This document shows, in pieces, positions 36,601 to 44,471 of a DNA stretch of 64,000 nucleotides (within the stretch, counting starts at the first letter, position 1; each line of letters begins with the position of its first letter). Origin of the DNA: VRUE01 sp963728365. GTDB taxonomy: Bacteria > Actinomycetota > Thermoleophilia > Solirubrobacterales > 70-9. The stretch is taken from NCBI GenBank assembly GCA_963728365.1, contig CAVSJI010000001.1:1860001-1924000 (forward strand). The letters are read 5' to 3'. Made by a program: the position numbers and the translations under genes. Under the pieces are notes generated by a model that saw only the letters and a list, made by a program, of their open reading frames with translations, did not search any database and was not told the origin of the DNA.

Positions 36601-36895
36601 CTCGGTCAAGGGCGGCATCCGCACGACCTTCGAAGGGGTCCCCGACCTGCCGGTCTCCTCCTTCGTCTTGAGCATGGCCGGCGGCAAGAAGGGCCTCCTG
36701 CAGAACTCGACCAACGTCTGCGCCAAGGTCAACCGCGCCACCGGGCTCTTCGCCGCCCACAACGGCAAGGGGATCGAACTGCGCCCGGCGCTTCGCAACG
36801 GCCGCTGCCGCAAGGCAAAGCGCCGCCACCACCGCTCGCACAAGCGCCATCACCGCCGCGCGGCGCTGCGCCACCTGCGCGCCGCGGTCAGGTAG
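33611..36895 (+). CDS. Giant secreted repeat protein, paralogue of the one at 39280
   Basis: 1094 residues from ATG 33611. A clear signal peptide (KKIAIALLALGALLIPASQASA) is followed by a DUF11-like Ig domain (NVGTAPTKGPITITDTLPAGLTL as a region) and several copies of a Cys-containing module whose blocks read like ACPADSRIGTVEVDSPLV, then LGSVYAATPHDNPFGSLLAIYAVI. The last block GKKGLLQNSTNVCAKV matches the same position in the 39280 gene. The tail is rich in Arg/Lys/His (KRRHHRSHKRHHRRAA). Extracellular; function unknown. Coupled to both neighbours. Confidence 0.8.
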   Translation: MNAMTKKIAIALLALGALLIPASQASAEAAPAWRFDITTVPTNLEPGATYKAAGRLPEYNILATNVGTAPTKGPITITDTLPAGLTLKASGTLPQSVPGACTNAAPTATCVFPGPVQPGKFIELYIGFDVDGTGTVLHEGDTVLDTAVLEGGGTAATVAENTSKVSSTPAPFEFLPGIPGFGITPYAEDGTAETQAGGHPHVLSVNLSFSTQKAGTLLPGGVDGGERDVYTYLPHGTIVNPNATPRRCSEVLMEAYACPANTQLGVVNVLSALVSPFVLKQPVYNMEPAPGKAANFGFVVVSYPVHIEGGVRPGDYTEMAETRNIPGLNQKPSTGVQLLLWGDPSAPSFDYARKSAFGDCEESPCPVPEADSEALAMPTNCAEAPVGEAEAFSWEHPSGPPARRSDTMRDANGNEVGITGCAGLEFNPTLKARPTTNVADSPSGIEADLGIPQTSSLSERATAHLRKAVISLPEGLAINPASANGLGGCTPGQVGVDPVSAVPNGNPPACPADSRIGTVEVDSPLVDHPLLGSVYAATPHDNPFGSLLAIYAVIEDSRAGLLIKLPAHVEADPNTGRLVTTFDNTPQLPFSHFKVNLFGGAHGVLRTPSACGAYSTTSELTPWSFPDTGPPATTHDDYAISTPPAGGGCGGSLPNSPSLDAGVVSPIAGNYSPFVLHLRRSDGSQQFSSFSVKMPEGLTGKLAGVSQCSDAALTSAASKSGHEEQASPSCPPDTHIGSVTAAAGAGPSPYYAHGDAYLAGPYKDAPLSMAVITPAVAGPYDLGTIVVRAALHLDRSSGQITADSDQIPSILEGIPLDVRSIDVNLDRQGFTRTGTSCDPSSVEGSLRSTLGQIASLSSRYQLGECTALPFKPKLGIRLFGATGRGGHPALRGTAIMPDGGANIAEASVALPHSEFLDQAHIGTVCTRVQFAEGDANGSACPPASVYGHATATSPLVDYALEGNAYLRSSDHELPDLVVALSGPPSQPIQVDAVARIDSVKGGIRTTFEGVPDLPVSSFVLSMAGGKKGLLQNSTNVCAKVNRATGLFAAHNGKGIELRPALRNGRCRKAKRRHHRSHKRHHRRAALRHLRAAVR

Positions 36896-36910
36896 CGGGG
36901 AGGCGCAGCG

Positions 36911-39283
36911 GTGCGCAACTCGATGAGAAGGCGCCGCCTGCTGGGCGGCGGCGCCTGCCTGCTGTTCATCCTCCTCTTGGGGACGGGCCAGACCCAGGCC
37001 GCGGGCCCGCCCCTGGCCGGGCAGCTCTGGGCCTCCCAGGTCGACTCGCGCTCGGTCACCCTCTCGGCCGAAGTCGACCCCAACGGCTACCTCACCGGCG
37101 GGCGCTTCGAATACACCCCGAAGGCGACCTATGAAGCCAAAGGCTTCACGGGCGCCTCGCAGGTGATCGTCAAAGTGATCGGCACCGAAGAAGGGATGAT
37201 CCCGGTCAACTTCCCGACCGTCTCGGGGCTCAGCTCCGACACCACCTACTACTACCGCCTCGTGCTCACCAACAGCCATGGCTCGCTGACCACACCCTCC
37301 TCCGCGCCCTACCCCTTCTTCGTCACCTCCCCGGCCTCGGGCGGGGCCTTGCTCGCCGACGGGCGCGGCTGGGAGATGGTCTCCCCCGCCGATAAGAACG
37401 GCGGCGGCGTCGCCTTCCCCGAAGCGCTCGCCTCCGGCGGCGTCCTGCAGGGCGCCGCCCAGGGCTCGATGGCGACCTACTCCTCGGCCTCCTCCTTCGC
37501 CGGGGGGCAGGGAGCCCCGCCCGCCTCCCAGTACCTCGCCAGGCGCAGCTCGGGGGGCTGGTCGACCGAGAACCTCAGCGTGCCGATCTTCTCGGGCTCC
37601 TATGACATCGGCGAGGGCGGTAGCCCCTACCGGATCTTCTCCGCCGACCTCGCCCGCGGCCTCTTGCTGAACGGCAAGGGCTGCAGGGGCGAAGCCGAAG
37701 GCTGCCCGGTGCCCAACCCGAGCCTGGCGGGCACCGACGCCCCGGCGGGCTATCAGGACTACTACCTGCGCACGAGCGCCACCGGTGGCTTCGAGGCATT
37801 GCTCGGCCCCACCGAGACCGGGCTCTCGGGCCTCAGCGCCTCGGCCTTCGAAGTCACGCTCGCCGGCGCCTCGGAGGACCTGACCCACGCGGTGCTCTCC
37901 AGCTGCGCGAAGCTGACCGCGAGCGCCACAGACGGCTGCGGCACAGAAGAAGCCAACCTCTACGAGTTCTCCACAGGAGGCGGCGCGCTCAAACAGCTGA
38001 ACTCCTCTCCGGGCGCGAGCCTCGCCGCCCAGGGCGCCAATGCCGTCTCCGCCGAAGGCGCCCGCGTCTACCTCTACGAAGGCGCCGACCTCTACGTCCG
38101 CGACGGCGCGACCCTGAAGCAGGCAGACGCCGGAGCCGGGGGAGGCGGGACCTTCGAGCTCGCCTCAACGGATGGGCAGGTCGCCTACCTCACCAAGGCA
38201 GGCGACCTCTACCGCTACTCGGCCACCTCGAACACCGACACCAAGCTCACCTCGAGCGCTGATGTGGTGGGCGTGCTCGGCGCGGCGAGCAACGGCGCCG
38301 GCCTCTACTACCTGAGAGCGGGCGGCCTCTACCGCTGCGCGGCGGCAAACACGGCCGCCGCCAACGGCTGCGACTCCGCGACCAAGATCGCCGACGGCGC
38401 AGACGCCGCCGACTACCCACCCGCCAGCGGCACCTCGCGGGTCTCCGCCGACGGCACCAAGCTGCTCTTCGCCTCGACCACGCCGCTGGAAGACCGCTAC
38501 GGGCACACCTACGACAACACCGACCTGGCGACCGGCGAACCGGACACCGAGCTCTACCTCTACGAATTGACCGCGGGCCTCACCTGCGTCTCCTGCAACC
38601 CGACCAACGGCCGCCCGACCGGCCCCTCGAGCATCCCCGGGGCGGTGGCCAACGGCGCGGGAGCGACAGCCACCCTCTCCTACAAGCCCCGCGTCCTTCT
38701 CGACGGCGGCCGCCGCGTCTTCTTTGACTCCGCCGACGCGATCTCCCCCTCCGACACCAACACCCAGGGCGCCTCGGGCAAGGGCGTGCTCGACGCCTAT
38801 CAGTGGGAGGCCCAAGGCGAGGGCAGCTGCACGAGGGCAACGGGCTGCGCCACGCTCGTCTCCTCCGGGCGCGACGCCGCGCCCTCGCGCTTCGCCGACG
38901 CCTCCGCCGACGGCGCCGACGCCTTCTTCCTGACCGGCGCCTCGCTCATCGGCTCGGACCCCGGCGCGATCGACCTCTATGACGCCAGGGTCGGCGGCGG
39001 CTTTGCAGAAGCGCCCGGGCCGCTCGCCTGCGAGGGCGACGCCTGCCAGGTCTTGCCCCCCGAACCGAGCGAGCCGACCCTGACCACGCTGCTCTCGGGT
39101 CCCGGCAACCCCGCGGTCCACTACACCCGCTACGGCTTCAAGGCATCCAAGCGCTGCCCCAAGGGCAAGGTGGCAAAGACGGTGAAGACCAAGAAGGGCA
39201 AGAAGGTGAAGCGCTGCGTGAAGAAGCGCTCCAAGCGCCACCCGAAGCGACATCATCGCCGCCAGAGGGGGAACAGGCGATGA
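36911..39283 (+). CDS. Secreted FN3 / PD40 propeller protein
   Basis: 790 residues, GTG start behind GGGGAGGCG. The signal peptide is LLGGGACLLFILLLGTGQTQA. An FN3-like domain follows (VDPNGYLTGGRFEYTP, TTYYYRLVLTNSHGS), then blades resembling the C-terminal half of the 28548 protein: VSADGTKLLFASTTPLEDR, LTCVSCNPTNGRP and YQWEAQGEGSCT. It ends KRCPKGKVAKTV and, after 12 residues, KRCVKKRSKRHPKRHHRRQR, the same Cys-framed basic tail. Likely a shortened paralogue without the NHL part. ATGA overlap with the next gene. Confidence 0.8.
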   Translation: MRNSMRRRRLLGGGACLLFILLLGTGQTQAAGPPLAGQLWASQVDSRSVTLSAEVDPNGYLTGGRFEYTPKATYEAKGFTGASQVIVKVIGTEEGMIPVNFPTVSGLSSDTTYYYRLVLTNSHGSLTTPSSAPYPFFVTSPASGGALLADGRGWEMVSPADKNGGGVAFPEALASGGVLQGAAQGSMATYSSASSFAGGQGAPPASQYLARRSSGGWSTENLSVPIFSGSYDIGEGGSPYRIFSADLARGLLLNGKGCRGEAEGCPVPNPSLAGTDAPAGYQDYYLRTSATGGFEALLGPTETGLSGLSASAFEVTLAGASEDLTHAVLSSCAKLTASATDGCGTEEANLYEFSTGGGALKQLNSSPGASLAAQGANAVSAEGARVYLYEGADLYVRDGATLKQADAGAGGGGTFELASTDGQVAYLTKAGDLYRYSATSNTDTKLTSSADVVGVLGAASNGAGLYYLRAGGLYRCAAANTAAANGCDSATKIADGADAADYPPASGTSRVSADGTKLLFASTTPLEDRYGHTYDNTDLATGEPDTELYLYELTAGLTCVSCNPTNGRPTGPSSIPGAVANGAGATATLSYKPRVLLDGGRRVFFDSADAISPSDTNTQGASGKGVLDAYQWEAQGEGSCTRATGCATLVSSGRDAAPSRFADASADGADAFFLTGASLIGSDPGAIDLYDARVGGGFAEAPGPLACEGDACQVLPPEPSEPTLTTLLSGPGNPAVHYTRYGFKASKRCPKGKVAKTVKTKKGKKVKRCVKKRSKRHPKRHHRRQRGNRR

Positions 39284-42267
39284 GGCGACTGCTCACAGCT
39301 GCGCTCCTCGCCTTCGCCTTGGTGGGCATAGCCGCCCCGACCGCCCAGGGCGCCTTCGGCTTCAAGTCAGGCAAAGAAGGCTTCTCGGTCGCGGTCCGCA
39401 CCGAAGACGGCAAACCCTCCTTCGCGGCGGGCTCTCACCCCTCGGAGTGGTCGGTTCACCTCGGCTTCAAGCAGGTCGGCGAATTCCCCGACGGGGACCT
39501 GCGCGACCTGAAGCTCACGACCCCGCAGGGGATGCTGCTCAACCCGACCTTCCAGGGCTCGGTGGCGGCCGACCTGGTGCGCTGCAGCGCCGTGGACTTC
39601 CAAACGCCGAGGCAATCCCCCTATGAAACCAGCCTCTCGGGCGAGAGCTGCCCCCTATACACCCAGGTCGGCACGATCGAGGTGAAGACCTCCCTGGGGG
39701 GAGGGATCACCCGCCGCTTCGGCCTCTTCAACTTGAAGGCGCCGCCCGGGGTCCCCGCCCAGCTCGGCGCCTCGCCCTTCGGATCGCCGGTGGTCTTCGA
39801 CGTCGGCCTCGACCCAGACCCCCAGGGCCGCTACACCCTCTCCCTGCAGGCAAAGGACTTCTCCCAGGCGCTCGACGTGGAGGGCATCGACATGAACCTC
39901 TGGGGGGTGCCCTGGGGCTACTCGCACGACCCCGAACGCGGTGACTGCCTGAACGAGGCCAACCCCGCCGCCTACCACGGCGAACTTCACAAAGTCGAAA
40001 TCGTCGGCGAAAAAGAAGTCTTCACCCCCGCCACCTGCGGGGTCGGCCCGCCCGGGGAATACCCGCCCAAAGCCTTCCTCACCTTGCCGGTCGAGTGCTC
40101 GGCCTCGCTCTCCTTCAGCGCCACGGCAAGCGCCTGGCAGCAGCCGGCGGTGGTCAGCGCCACGGCCGCCAACCTCAACACGATCTCCCAGCCGGTCGGG
40201 CTGACCGCCTGCTCCTCGCTTCCCTTCACGCCCCTGCCGCTGGGCTTCCTCAACACGACCAAGGCCTCGACCTCCTCGGGCTATGACTTCAGATTGACCT
40301 CCAGCCAGGAAGGCCTGGTCGAACCGAACCAGCTGGTCCCCTCCCCGGCGCGGCGGGTGGTGGTCCACCTGCCCTCGGGGGTCACCGTCAACCCCTCGGT
40401 CGGCGCCGGGCTGATTGGCTGCACCCCGTCCCAGTACGCCGCGGAGACCCCCTTCAACGGCCAGGGCGCCGCCTGTCCCAACGGGGCGAAGATCGGCGAC
40501 TTCATCGTCCAGTCCCCGCTCTTCGAAGCGGTCTCGGGCCGCGAATACTTCGAAGGGGCGATCTACCTGGCCCAGCCGCGCGAGAACCCCTTCGGCTCAT
40601 TGGTCGCCGTCTACTTGGTCGCCAAGCTGCCGAAGCGCGGGATGATGGTCAAGCTGGCCGGCAAGATCGACCCGAATCCCGCAGACGGCACGATCAGCGC
40701 CACCTTCGAGGGCCTCCCCGAGCTCCCCTACACCGACCTGCAGCTGAACTTCAGAACCGGCCAGCGCGCCTTCCTGATCAGCCCGCCCGCCTGCGGGCAG
40801 GCGATCACCACCACCGAGATGACCCCCTGGTCAAACGAAGCGACGATCCCGGGCACCCCGACCTCCTCCGATATCTCCTCGGGGGTCGACTACGGCCCCT
40901 GCCCGCAGGGCACCCCGCCCAACGACTTCGATGCGGTGACCGGCGGGGTCAACTCCAACGTCAACTCCTACACCCCCTACTACGTGCACCTCACCCGCCA
41001 CGACACCGACCAGGAGATCACCGCCTACTCGCTGATCTTGCCCAAGGGGATCACCGGCAAGCTCGCCGGGGTGCCCTTCTGCCCCGAGCAAGACATCGAG
41101 GCATCGCGCCACAACAGCGGCTTCGGGGAGGCCAACGGCTCCTCCTGCCCGGCCGCCTCCCAGGTCGGGCGCACCCTGACCGGCTACGGGGTCGGCCCCG
41201 CCCTGACCTACGCCGCCGGGCGGATCTACCTCGCCGGCCCCTACCACGGCGCGCCGCTCTCCCTGGTCACGGTCAACTCGGCCACGGTCGGCCCCTTCGA
41301 CCTGGGCACGATCGTGATCCGCTCCGCCTTCCAGGTAGACCCCCACACCGCCCAGCTGCGGATCGACGCCGGCGCCTCTGACCCGATTCCCCACATCATC
41401 GACGGCATCCCCCTGCACCTAAGGGAGGTCCGCATCTACATGGACCGCTACCAGTTCACCCACAACCCCTCCAGCTGCGCGGCCTCCCAGCTGGAATCGA
41501 CGATCGCCGGCTCGGGCGCCAGCTTCGAAAGCACCGCCGACGATTCCTCTGTGACGATCGCCCGCCACTTCCAGCTCTTGAACTGCCTCACCTTGGGCTT
41601 CAAGCCAAAGCTCGCGATCCGCCTCAGGGGAAGCCCCAGAAGAGGCGCCTACCCCCAGCTCAGAGCGAGCTTCATCGCCCGCGGGCCCCAGGACTCCAAC
41701 CTGAAGCGGATCGAGGTCGAGATGCCCCACGCCGAGTTCCTCGCCCAAAACCACATCCGCGAGATCTGCACCCGCCCGCGCTTTGAGGCGGGGAGCTGCC
41801 CGGCGGGCTCGATCTACGGCAAGGCAGTCGCCTACACCCCGCTCTTGGACGAGCCGCTGCGCGGCAACGTCTACCTGCGCTCCTCGGCGGGCAAGCTCCC
41901 CGACCTGGTCGCCGACCTCTACTCCGGCGCGGTGCGGATCGTCGTCGAAGGCCACATCGGCCCGACCAAGTCCGGCGGCGTCGATGCCTTCTTTGACGAA
42001 TTGCCCGACCAGCCGATCGAACGCTTCGTGATGACCCTGCGCGGCGGCAAGCACGGCCTCTTGACCAACTCGACCAACATCTGCGCGGCGCCGCCCTTCG
42101 CCGCGGTATCGGCGCTTGGGCAGAACAACGCCGGGGCGGAGTTCGACACGGTGCTGAAGGGGACCTGCAAGAAGCACCGCAAGCGCCACAAGCGACACCG
42201 ACGCCACCATCGCAAGGGCGCCGCGAAGAGCGCCCGGATCGCGGTGGCAAGTGCGAGGAGGCGATGA
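39280..42267 (+). CDS. Giant secreted repeat protein, paralogue of the one at 33611
   Basis: 995 residues. Signal peptide RRLLTAALLAFALVGIAAPTAQG. It is built from the same Cys module as the 33611 protein: blocks such as CPNGAKIGDFIVQSPLFE, YLAQPRENPFGSLVAVYLVA, LPKGITGKLAGVPFCPEQDI and IYLAGPYHGAPLSLVTVNSATVGPFDLGTI (region). The last module ends GGKHGLLTNSTNICAAPPF, then a basic tail CKKHRKRHKRHRRHHRKG. Probably external and structural or adhesive. The two paralogues alternate with the two propeller proteins, as if a two-gene unit had been duplicated. Confidence 0.8.
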   Translation: MRRLLTAALLAFALVGIAAPTAQGAFGFKSGKEGFSVAVRTEDGKPSFAAGSHPSEWSVHLGFKQVGEFPDGDLRDLKLTTPQGMLLNPTFQGSVAADLVRCSAVDFQTPRQSPYETSLSGESCPLYTQVGTIEVKTSLGGGITRRFGLFNLKAPPGVPAQLGASPFGSPVVFDVGLDPDPQGRYTLSLQAKDFSQALDVEGIDMNLWGVPWGYSHDPERGDCLNEANPAAYHGELHKVEIVGEKEVFTPATCGVGPPGEYPPKAFLTLPVECSASLSFSATASAWQQPAVVSATAANLNTISQPVGLTACSSLPFTPLPLGFLNTTKASTSSGYDFRLTSSQEGLVEPNQLVPSPARRVVVHLPSGVTVNPSVGAGLIGCTPSQYAAETPFNGQGAACPNGAKIGDFIVQSPLFEAVSGREYFEGAIYLAQPRENPFGSLVAVYLVAKLPKRGMMVKLAGKIDPNPADGTISATFEGLPELPYTDLQLNFRTGQRAFLISPPACGQAITTTEMTPWSNEATIPGTPTSSDISSGVDYGPCPQGTPPNDFDAVTGGVNSNVNSYTPYYVHLTRHDTDQEITAYSLILPKGITGKLAGVPFCPEQDIEASRHNSGFGEANGSSCPAASQVGRTLTGYGVGPALTYAAGRIYLAGPYHGAPLSLVTVNSATVGPFDLGTIVIRSAFQVDPHTAQLRIDAGASDPIPHIIDGIPLHLREVRIYMDRYQFTHNPSSCAASQLESTIAGSGASFESTADDSSVTIARHFQLLNCLTLGFKPKLAIRLRGSPRRGAYPQLRASFIARGPQDSNLKRIEVEMPHAEFLAQNHIREICTRPRFEAGSCPAGSIYGKAVAYTPLLDEPLRGNVYLRSSAGKLPDLVADLYSGAVRIVVEGHIGPTKSGGVDAFFDELPDQPIERFVMTLRGGKHGLLTNSTNICAAPPFAAVSALGQNNAGAEFDTVLKGTCKKHRKRHKRHRRHHRKGAAKSARIAVASARRR

Positions 42268-43004
42268 GGGCCGCCCGGGCGCTGCCCGCGGCGCTGGCCT
42301 GTGCCGCTCTGCTCGGCGGCTGCGGCGGGGGAGGGGACGAGGGCGCTTCTGTCTCCTCGAGCGCGACACAGGAAGCCGGTGGCGCTCCCGAGAAGCCAGG
42401 GCAGGGCCACGCCCAGAAGCACAACGGCAAGGAAGCAAGCGGCGGCGCCTCCGCGCAGAAGAACAAGCCTTCCTCACGCCACCTCACGGCCACGGTCCGC
42501 GTCCCCCCGATCAGCTCCGCCCCGGTGGCGGGCTCGACCAAGCCCGCCCCCGGGATGAAGACGGTCCCCGAAGGCGACAACAGCGTGCAGGAATACGGAA
42601 CCGAGTCAGGCGAAGCAGAGCGCACCGAAGCGGCGATCGCCCTGCAGGGCTACCTCAACGCGCGCCTCGAAGAGGACTGGCAGAAGGCCTGCTCCTATCT
42701 GGCCCGAAAGCCCCGCGAACAGCTCCAGCAGGCGATCGAGGGCTCCGAAGGCAAGGGGGACGTGCCGAGCGATTGCGCCGGGGTGATGGCGCTCTTCGTC
42801 AAGGGCACGCCGGCCGCCCAGCTGCGCGAACAGGCGAGGATCGACGAAGTGCTCAGCCTGCGCGGCGGAGGAGAGGTGTCCGGGGATCCCTCCTACCTGA
42901 TCTACCTCGGCCCGCCCGACTCCACCCTCTACAGCATGCCGATGTATTTGGAAGGGGGGAGCTGGAAGGTGGGGCTGGCGGTGGCTTCGGAATTGCCGGT
43001 GTGA
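42264..43004 (+). CDS. Lipoprotein of the surface-protein operon
   Basis: 246 residues, overlapping the previous stop by ATGA. A lipoprotein signal ends in LLGGC with Cys at residue 20, so the mature protein should be lipid-anchored at the outer face. A Ser/Gly/Lys-rich linker runs to about residue 110. The C-terminal domain (EAAIALQGYLNARLEEDWQKACSYL and later PMYLEGGSWKVGLAVASE) resembles small NTF2/SnoaL-like external domains. May anchor or assist the giant proteins made by the same transcript. Confidence 0.78.
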   Translation: MRAARALPAALACAALLGGCGGGGDEGASVSSSATQEAGGAPEKPGQGHAQKHNGKEASGGASAQKNKPSSRHLTATVRVPPISSAPVAGSTKPAPGMKTVPEGDNSVQEYGTESGEAERTEAAIALQGYLNARLEEDWQKACSYLARKPREQLQQAIEGSEGKGDVPSDCAGVMALFVKGTPAAQLREQARIDEVLSLRGGGEVSGDPSYLIYLGPPDSTLYSMPMYLEGGSWKVGLAVASELPV

Positions 43005-43043
43005 GCGCTCCTGCGGTCCGTCTCGCGGGTTGATGGGCAGGAG

Positions 43044-43835
43044 ATGAATAAGCTGATCCCCGTGGGAGCGGTAGCCGCATTTCTTGCCTCGCTTTTGCTC
43101 GTGCTCGTTGCGGCAACGCCGGCCGGGGCTGCCCTGACCCAGAAGGGCGACCTCTTCATCCGATTCGACGGCGGCATCTCCCCGAGCGCCCTGCCGCGCC
43201 ACGAGAAGGCCGCGATCTCGGTTCGTCTGGAAGGGACGATCCGCCAGCTCGGCGGCAGCCACCCGCCGGGGCTTCGCCGCATGAGGGTCGAGCTGAACCG
43301 CGCAGGGCGCATCGAAACCAAGGGCCTGCCGGTCTGCAAGCAGGCCCAGATCCGCAGCCTCTCCACCGCCGAAGCGATCAAGGCCTGCGGGCCCGCGCTG
43401 GTCGGCAGCGGCGGCTACACGGTGCGCACCACGCTGCCCAACCAGGACGAGTCGGTCAACCCCGGGGAAATCCTCCTCTTCAACGCCCGTGCGCACCGGC
43501 ACCAGGCGATCCTCGTCCACGCCTACCAGACCGACCCGGCCCCGGTCTCGCGGCTCTTCGTCTTTCACATCCGCCATCGCGGCGGCACCTACGGCACCGT
43601 GCTCAACGCCGAGGTTCCAGACGGCCTCAGCCGCCACGGCTACCTGAAGACGATCTACCTCGATCTGCAGCGCTCCTACGCTTACCGCGGGAAGCAGCGC
43701 TCCTATCTGAGCGCCAGCTGCGCCGCTCCCGCCGGCTTCAACCAGGCGCTCTTCCCCTTCGCCAACGCCTCGATGTCCTTCGACGACGGCCGCACCCTCA
43801 CCTCGACCATCTCACGCACCTGCCGGGTGCGGTGA
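43044..43835 (+). CDS. Secreted protein with the Cys module of the surface operon
   Basis: 263 residues, ATG directly behind GGGCAGGAG. Signal peptide ending ATPAGAA. The mature part looks like one unit of the modules in the giant proteins: a Cys in GLPVCKQAQIRSLSTAEAIKACGPALVG, and SASCAAPAGFNQALFPFANA near the end. No basic tail. Possibly a single-domain relative that interacts with the larger paralogues. Its stop overlaps the TetR gene start (GTGA), placing a regulator at the end of this operon. Confidence 0.75.
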   Translation: MNKLIPVGAVAAFLASLLLVLVAATPAGAALTQKGDLFIRFDGGISPSALPRHEKAAISVRLEGTIRQLGGSHPPGLRRMRVELNRAGRIETKGLPVCKQAQIRSLSTAEAIKACGPALVGSGGYTVRTTLPNQDESVNPGEILLFNARAHRHQAILVHAYQTDPAPVSRLFVFHIRHRGGTYGTVLNAEVPDGLSRHGYLKTIYLDLQRSYAYRGKQRSYLSASCAAPAGFNQALFPFANASMSFDDGRTLTSTISRTCRVR

Positions 43836-44437
43836 GCGGGGAGGAGCGAGAGCCGGTCCGGCGGCTGCCGCCTGGGCCGCACGGATTGCCGCCGGAGCTG
43901 GTCGGGCGCAACCAGCGCGAACGGCTGATCGCGGCGATGGCCGAGGCCTGCGCCGAGAAGGGCTACGGGGAGACCTCGGTGGCCGAGGTGGCGAAGCGGG
44001 CCGGCGTCTCGACCGCCAGCTTCTACCGGCAATTCGAGGGCCGCCAGGAGTGCATGCTAGCGAGCTTCGAGCAGCTCTTCGAGCGGCTGCTCGAGGCGCT
44101 CGAGGGCGCCTGCGAGAGCGGGGACGCCCCGGCCGCGCGGGCACGGGCCGGCGCCCGCCTCGCCGCCGAGCTGCTCGCCGCCGACCCACCCAGCGCCCGC
44201 CTGCTCAGCATCGAGGTGCTCGCCGCCGGCCCAGCCGGCGTGCGTGCCCAGCAGGCGGCAATCGAGCGCCTGGCGTCGCGCCTGCGCGGCCTGGGCGCCG
44301 ACCCCCCGGAGGGCCCCGACCCAGCCTGGGCCGCGGTCGTGGCGATGGTCTCGTTCATTGGCAAGCGGCTCGCCGAGGACGCCGCCGCGAGCGCCGCCGA
44401 GCTCGAAGCTCTCGCGGCATCGCTCGAGAGTCCTTGA
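43832..44437 (+). CDS. TetR-family regulator 7, at the end of the surface operon
   Basis: 201 residues, GTG start overlapping the upstream stop. It has the preface VRRLPPGPHGLPPELVGRNQ and an HTH RERLIAAMAEACAEKGYGETSVAEVAKRAGVSTASFYRQFEGRQECMLASF (region, 27-77). The C-terminal domain is shorter than in the other paralogues and lacks the final PYLG block. It could repress its own operon or the mutasome 34 bp downstream; the LexA box between argues that the mutasome is mainly under SOS control. Confidence 0.87.
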   Translation: MSGEEREPVRRLPPGPHGLPPELVGRNQRERLIAAMAEACAEKGYGETSVAEVAKRAGVSTASFYRQFEGRQECMLASFEQLFERLLEALEGACESGDAPAARARAGARLAAELLAADPPSARLLSIEVLAAGPAGVRAQQAAIERLASRLRGLGADPPEGPDPAWAAVVAMVSFIGKRLAEDAAASAAELEALAASLESP

Positions 44438-44455
44438 CTCAGGCCTTCTTTTATA

Positions 44456-44469
44456 CGAACATATGTTCG
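44456..44469 (+). promoter_or_regulatory. LexA (SOS) box
   Basis: CGAACATATGTTCG is a perfect palindrome and an exact match to the Gram-positive/actinobacterial LexA core CGAAC-N4-GTTCG. It ends two bases before the imuB start codon and overlaps a TATACG that could be the -10, so bound LexA should block transcription of imuB-DUF6504-dnaE2. Confidence 0.9.
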
Positions 44470-44471
44470 GT

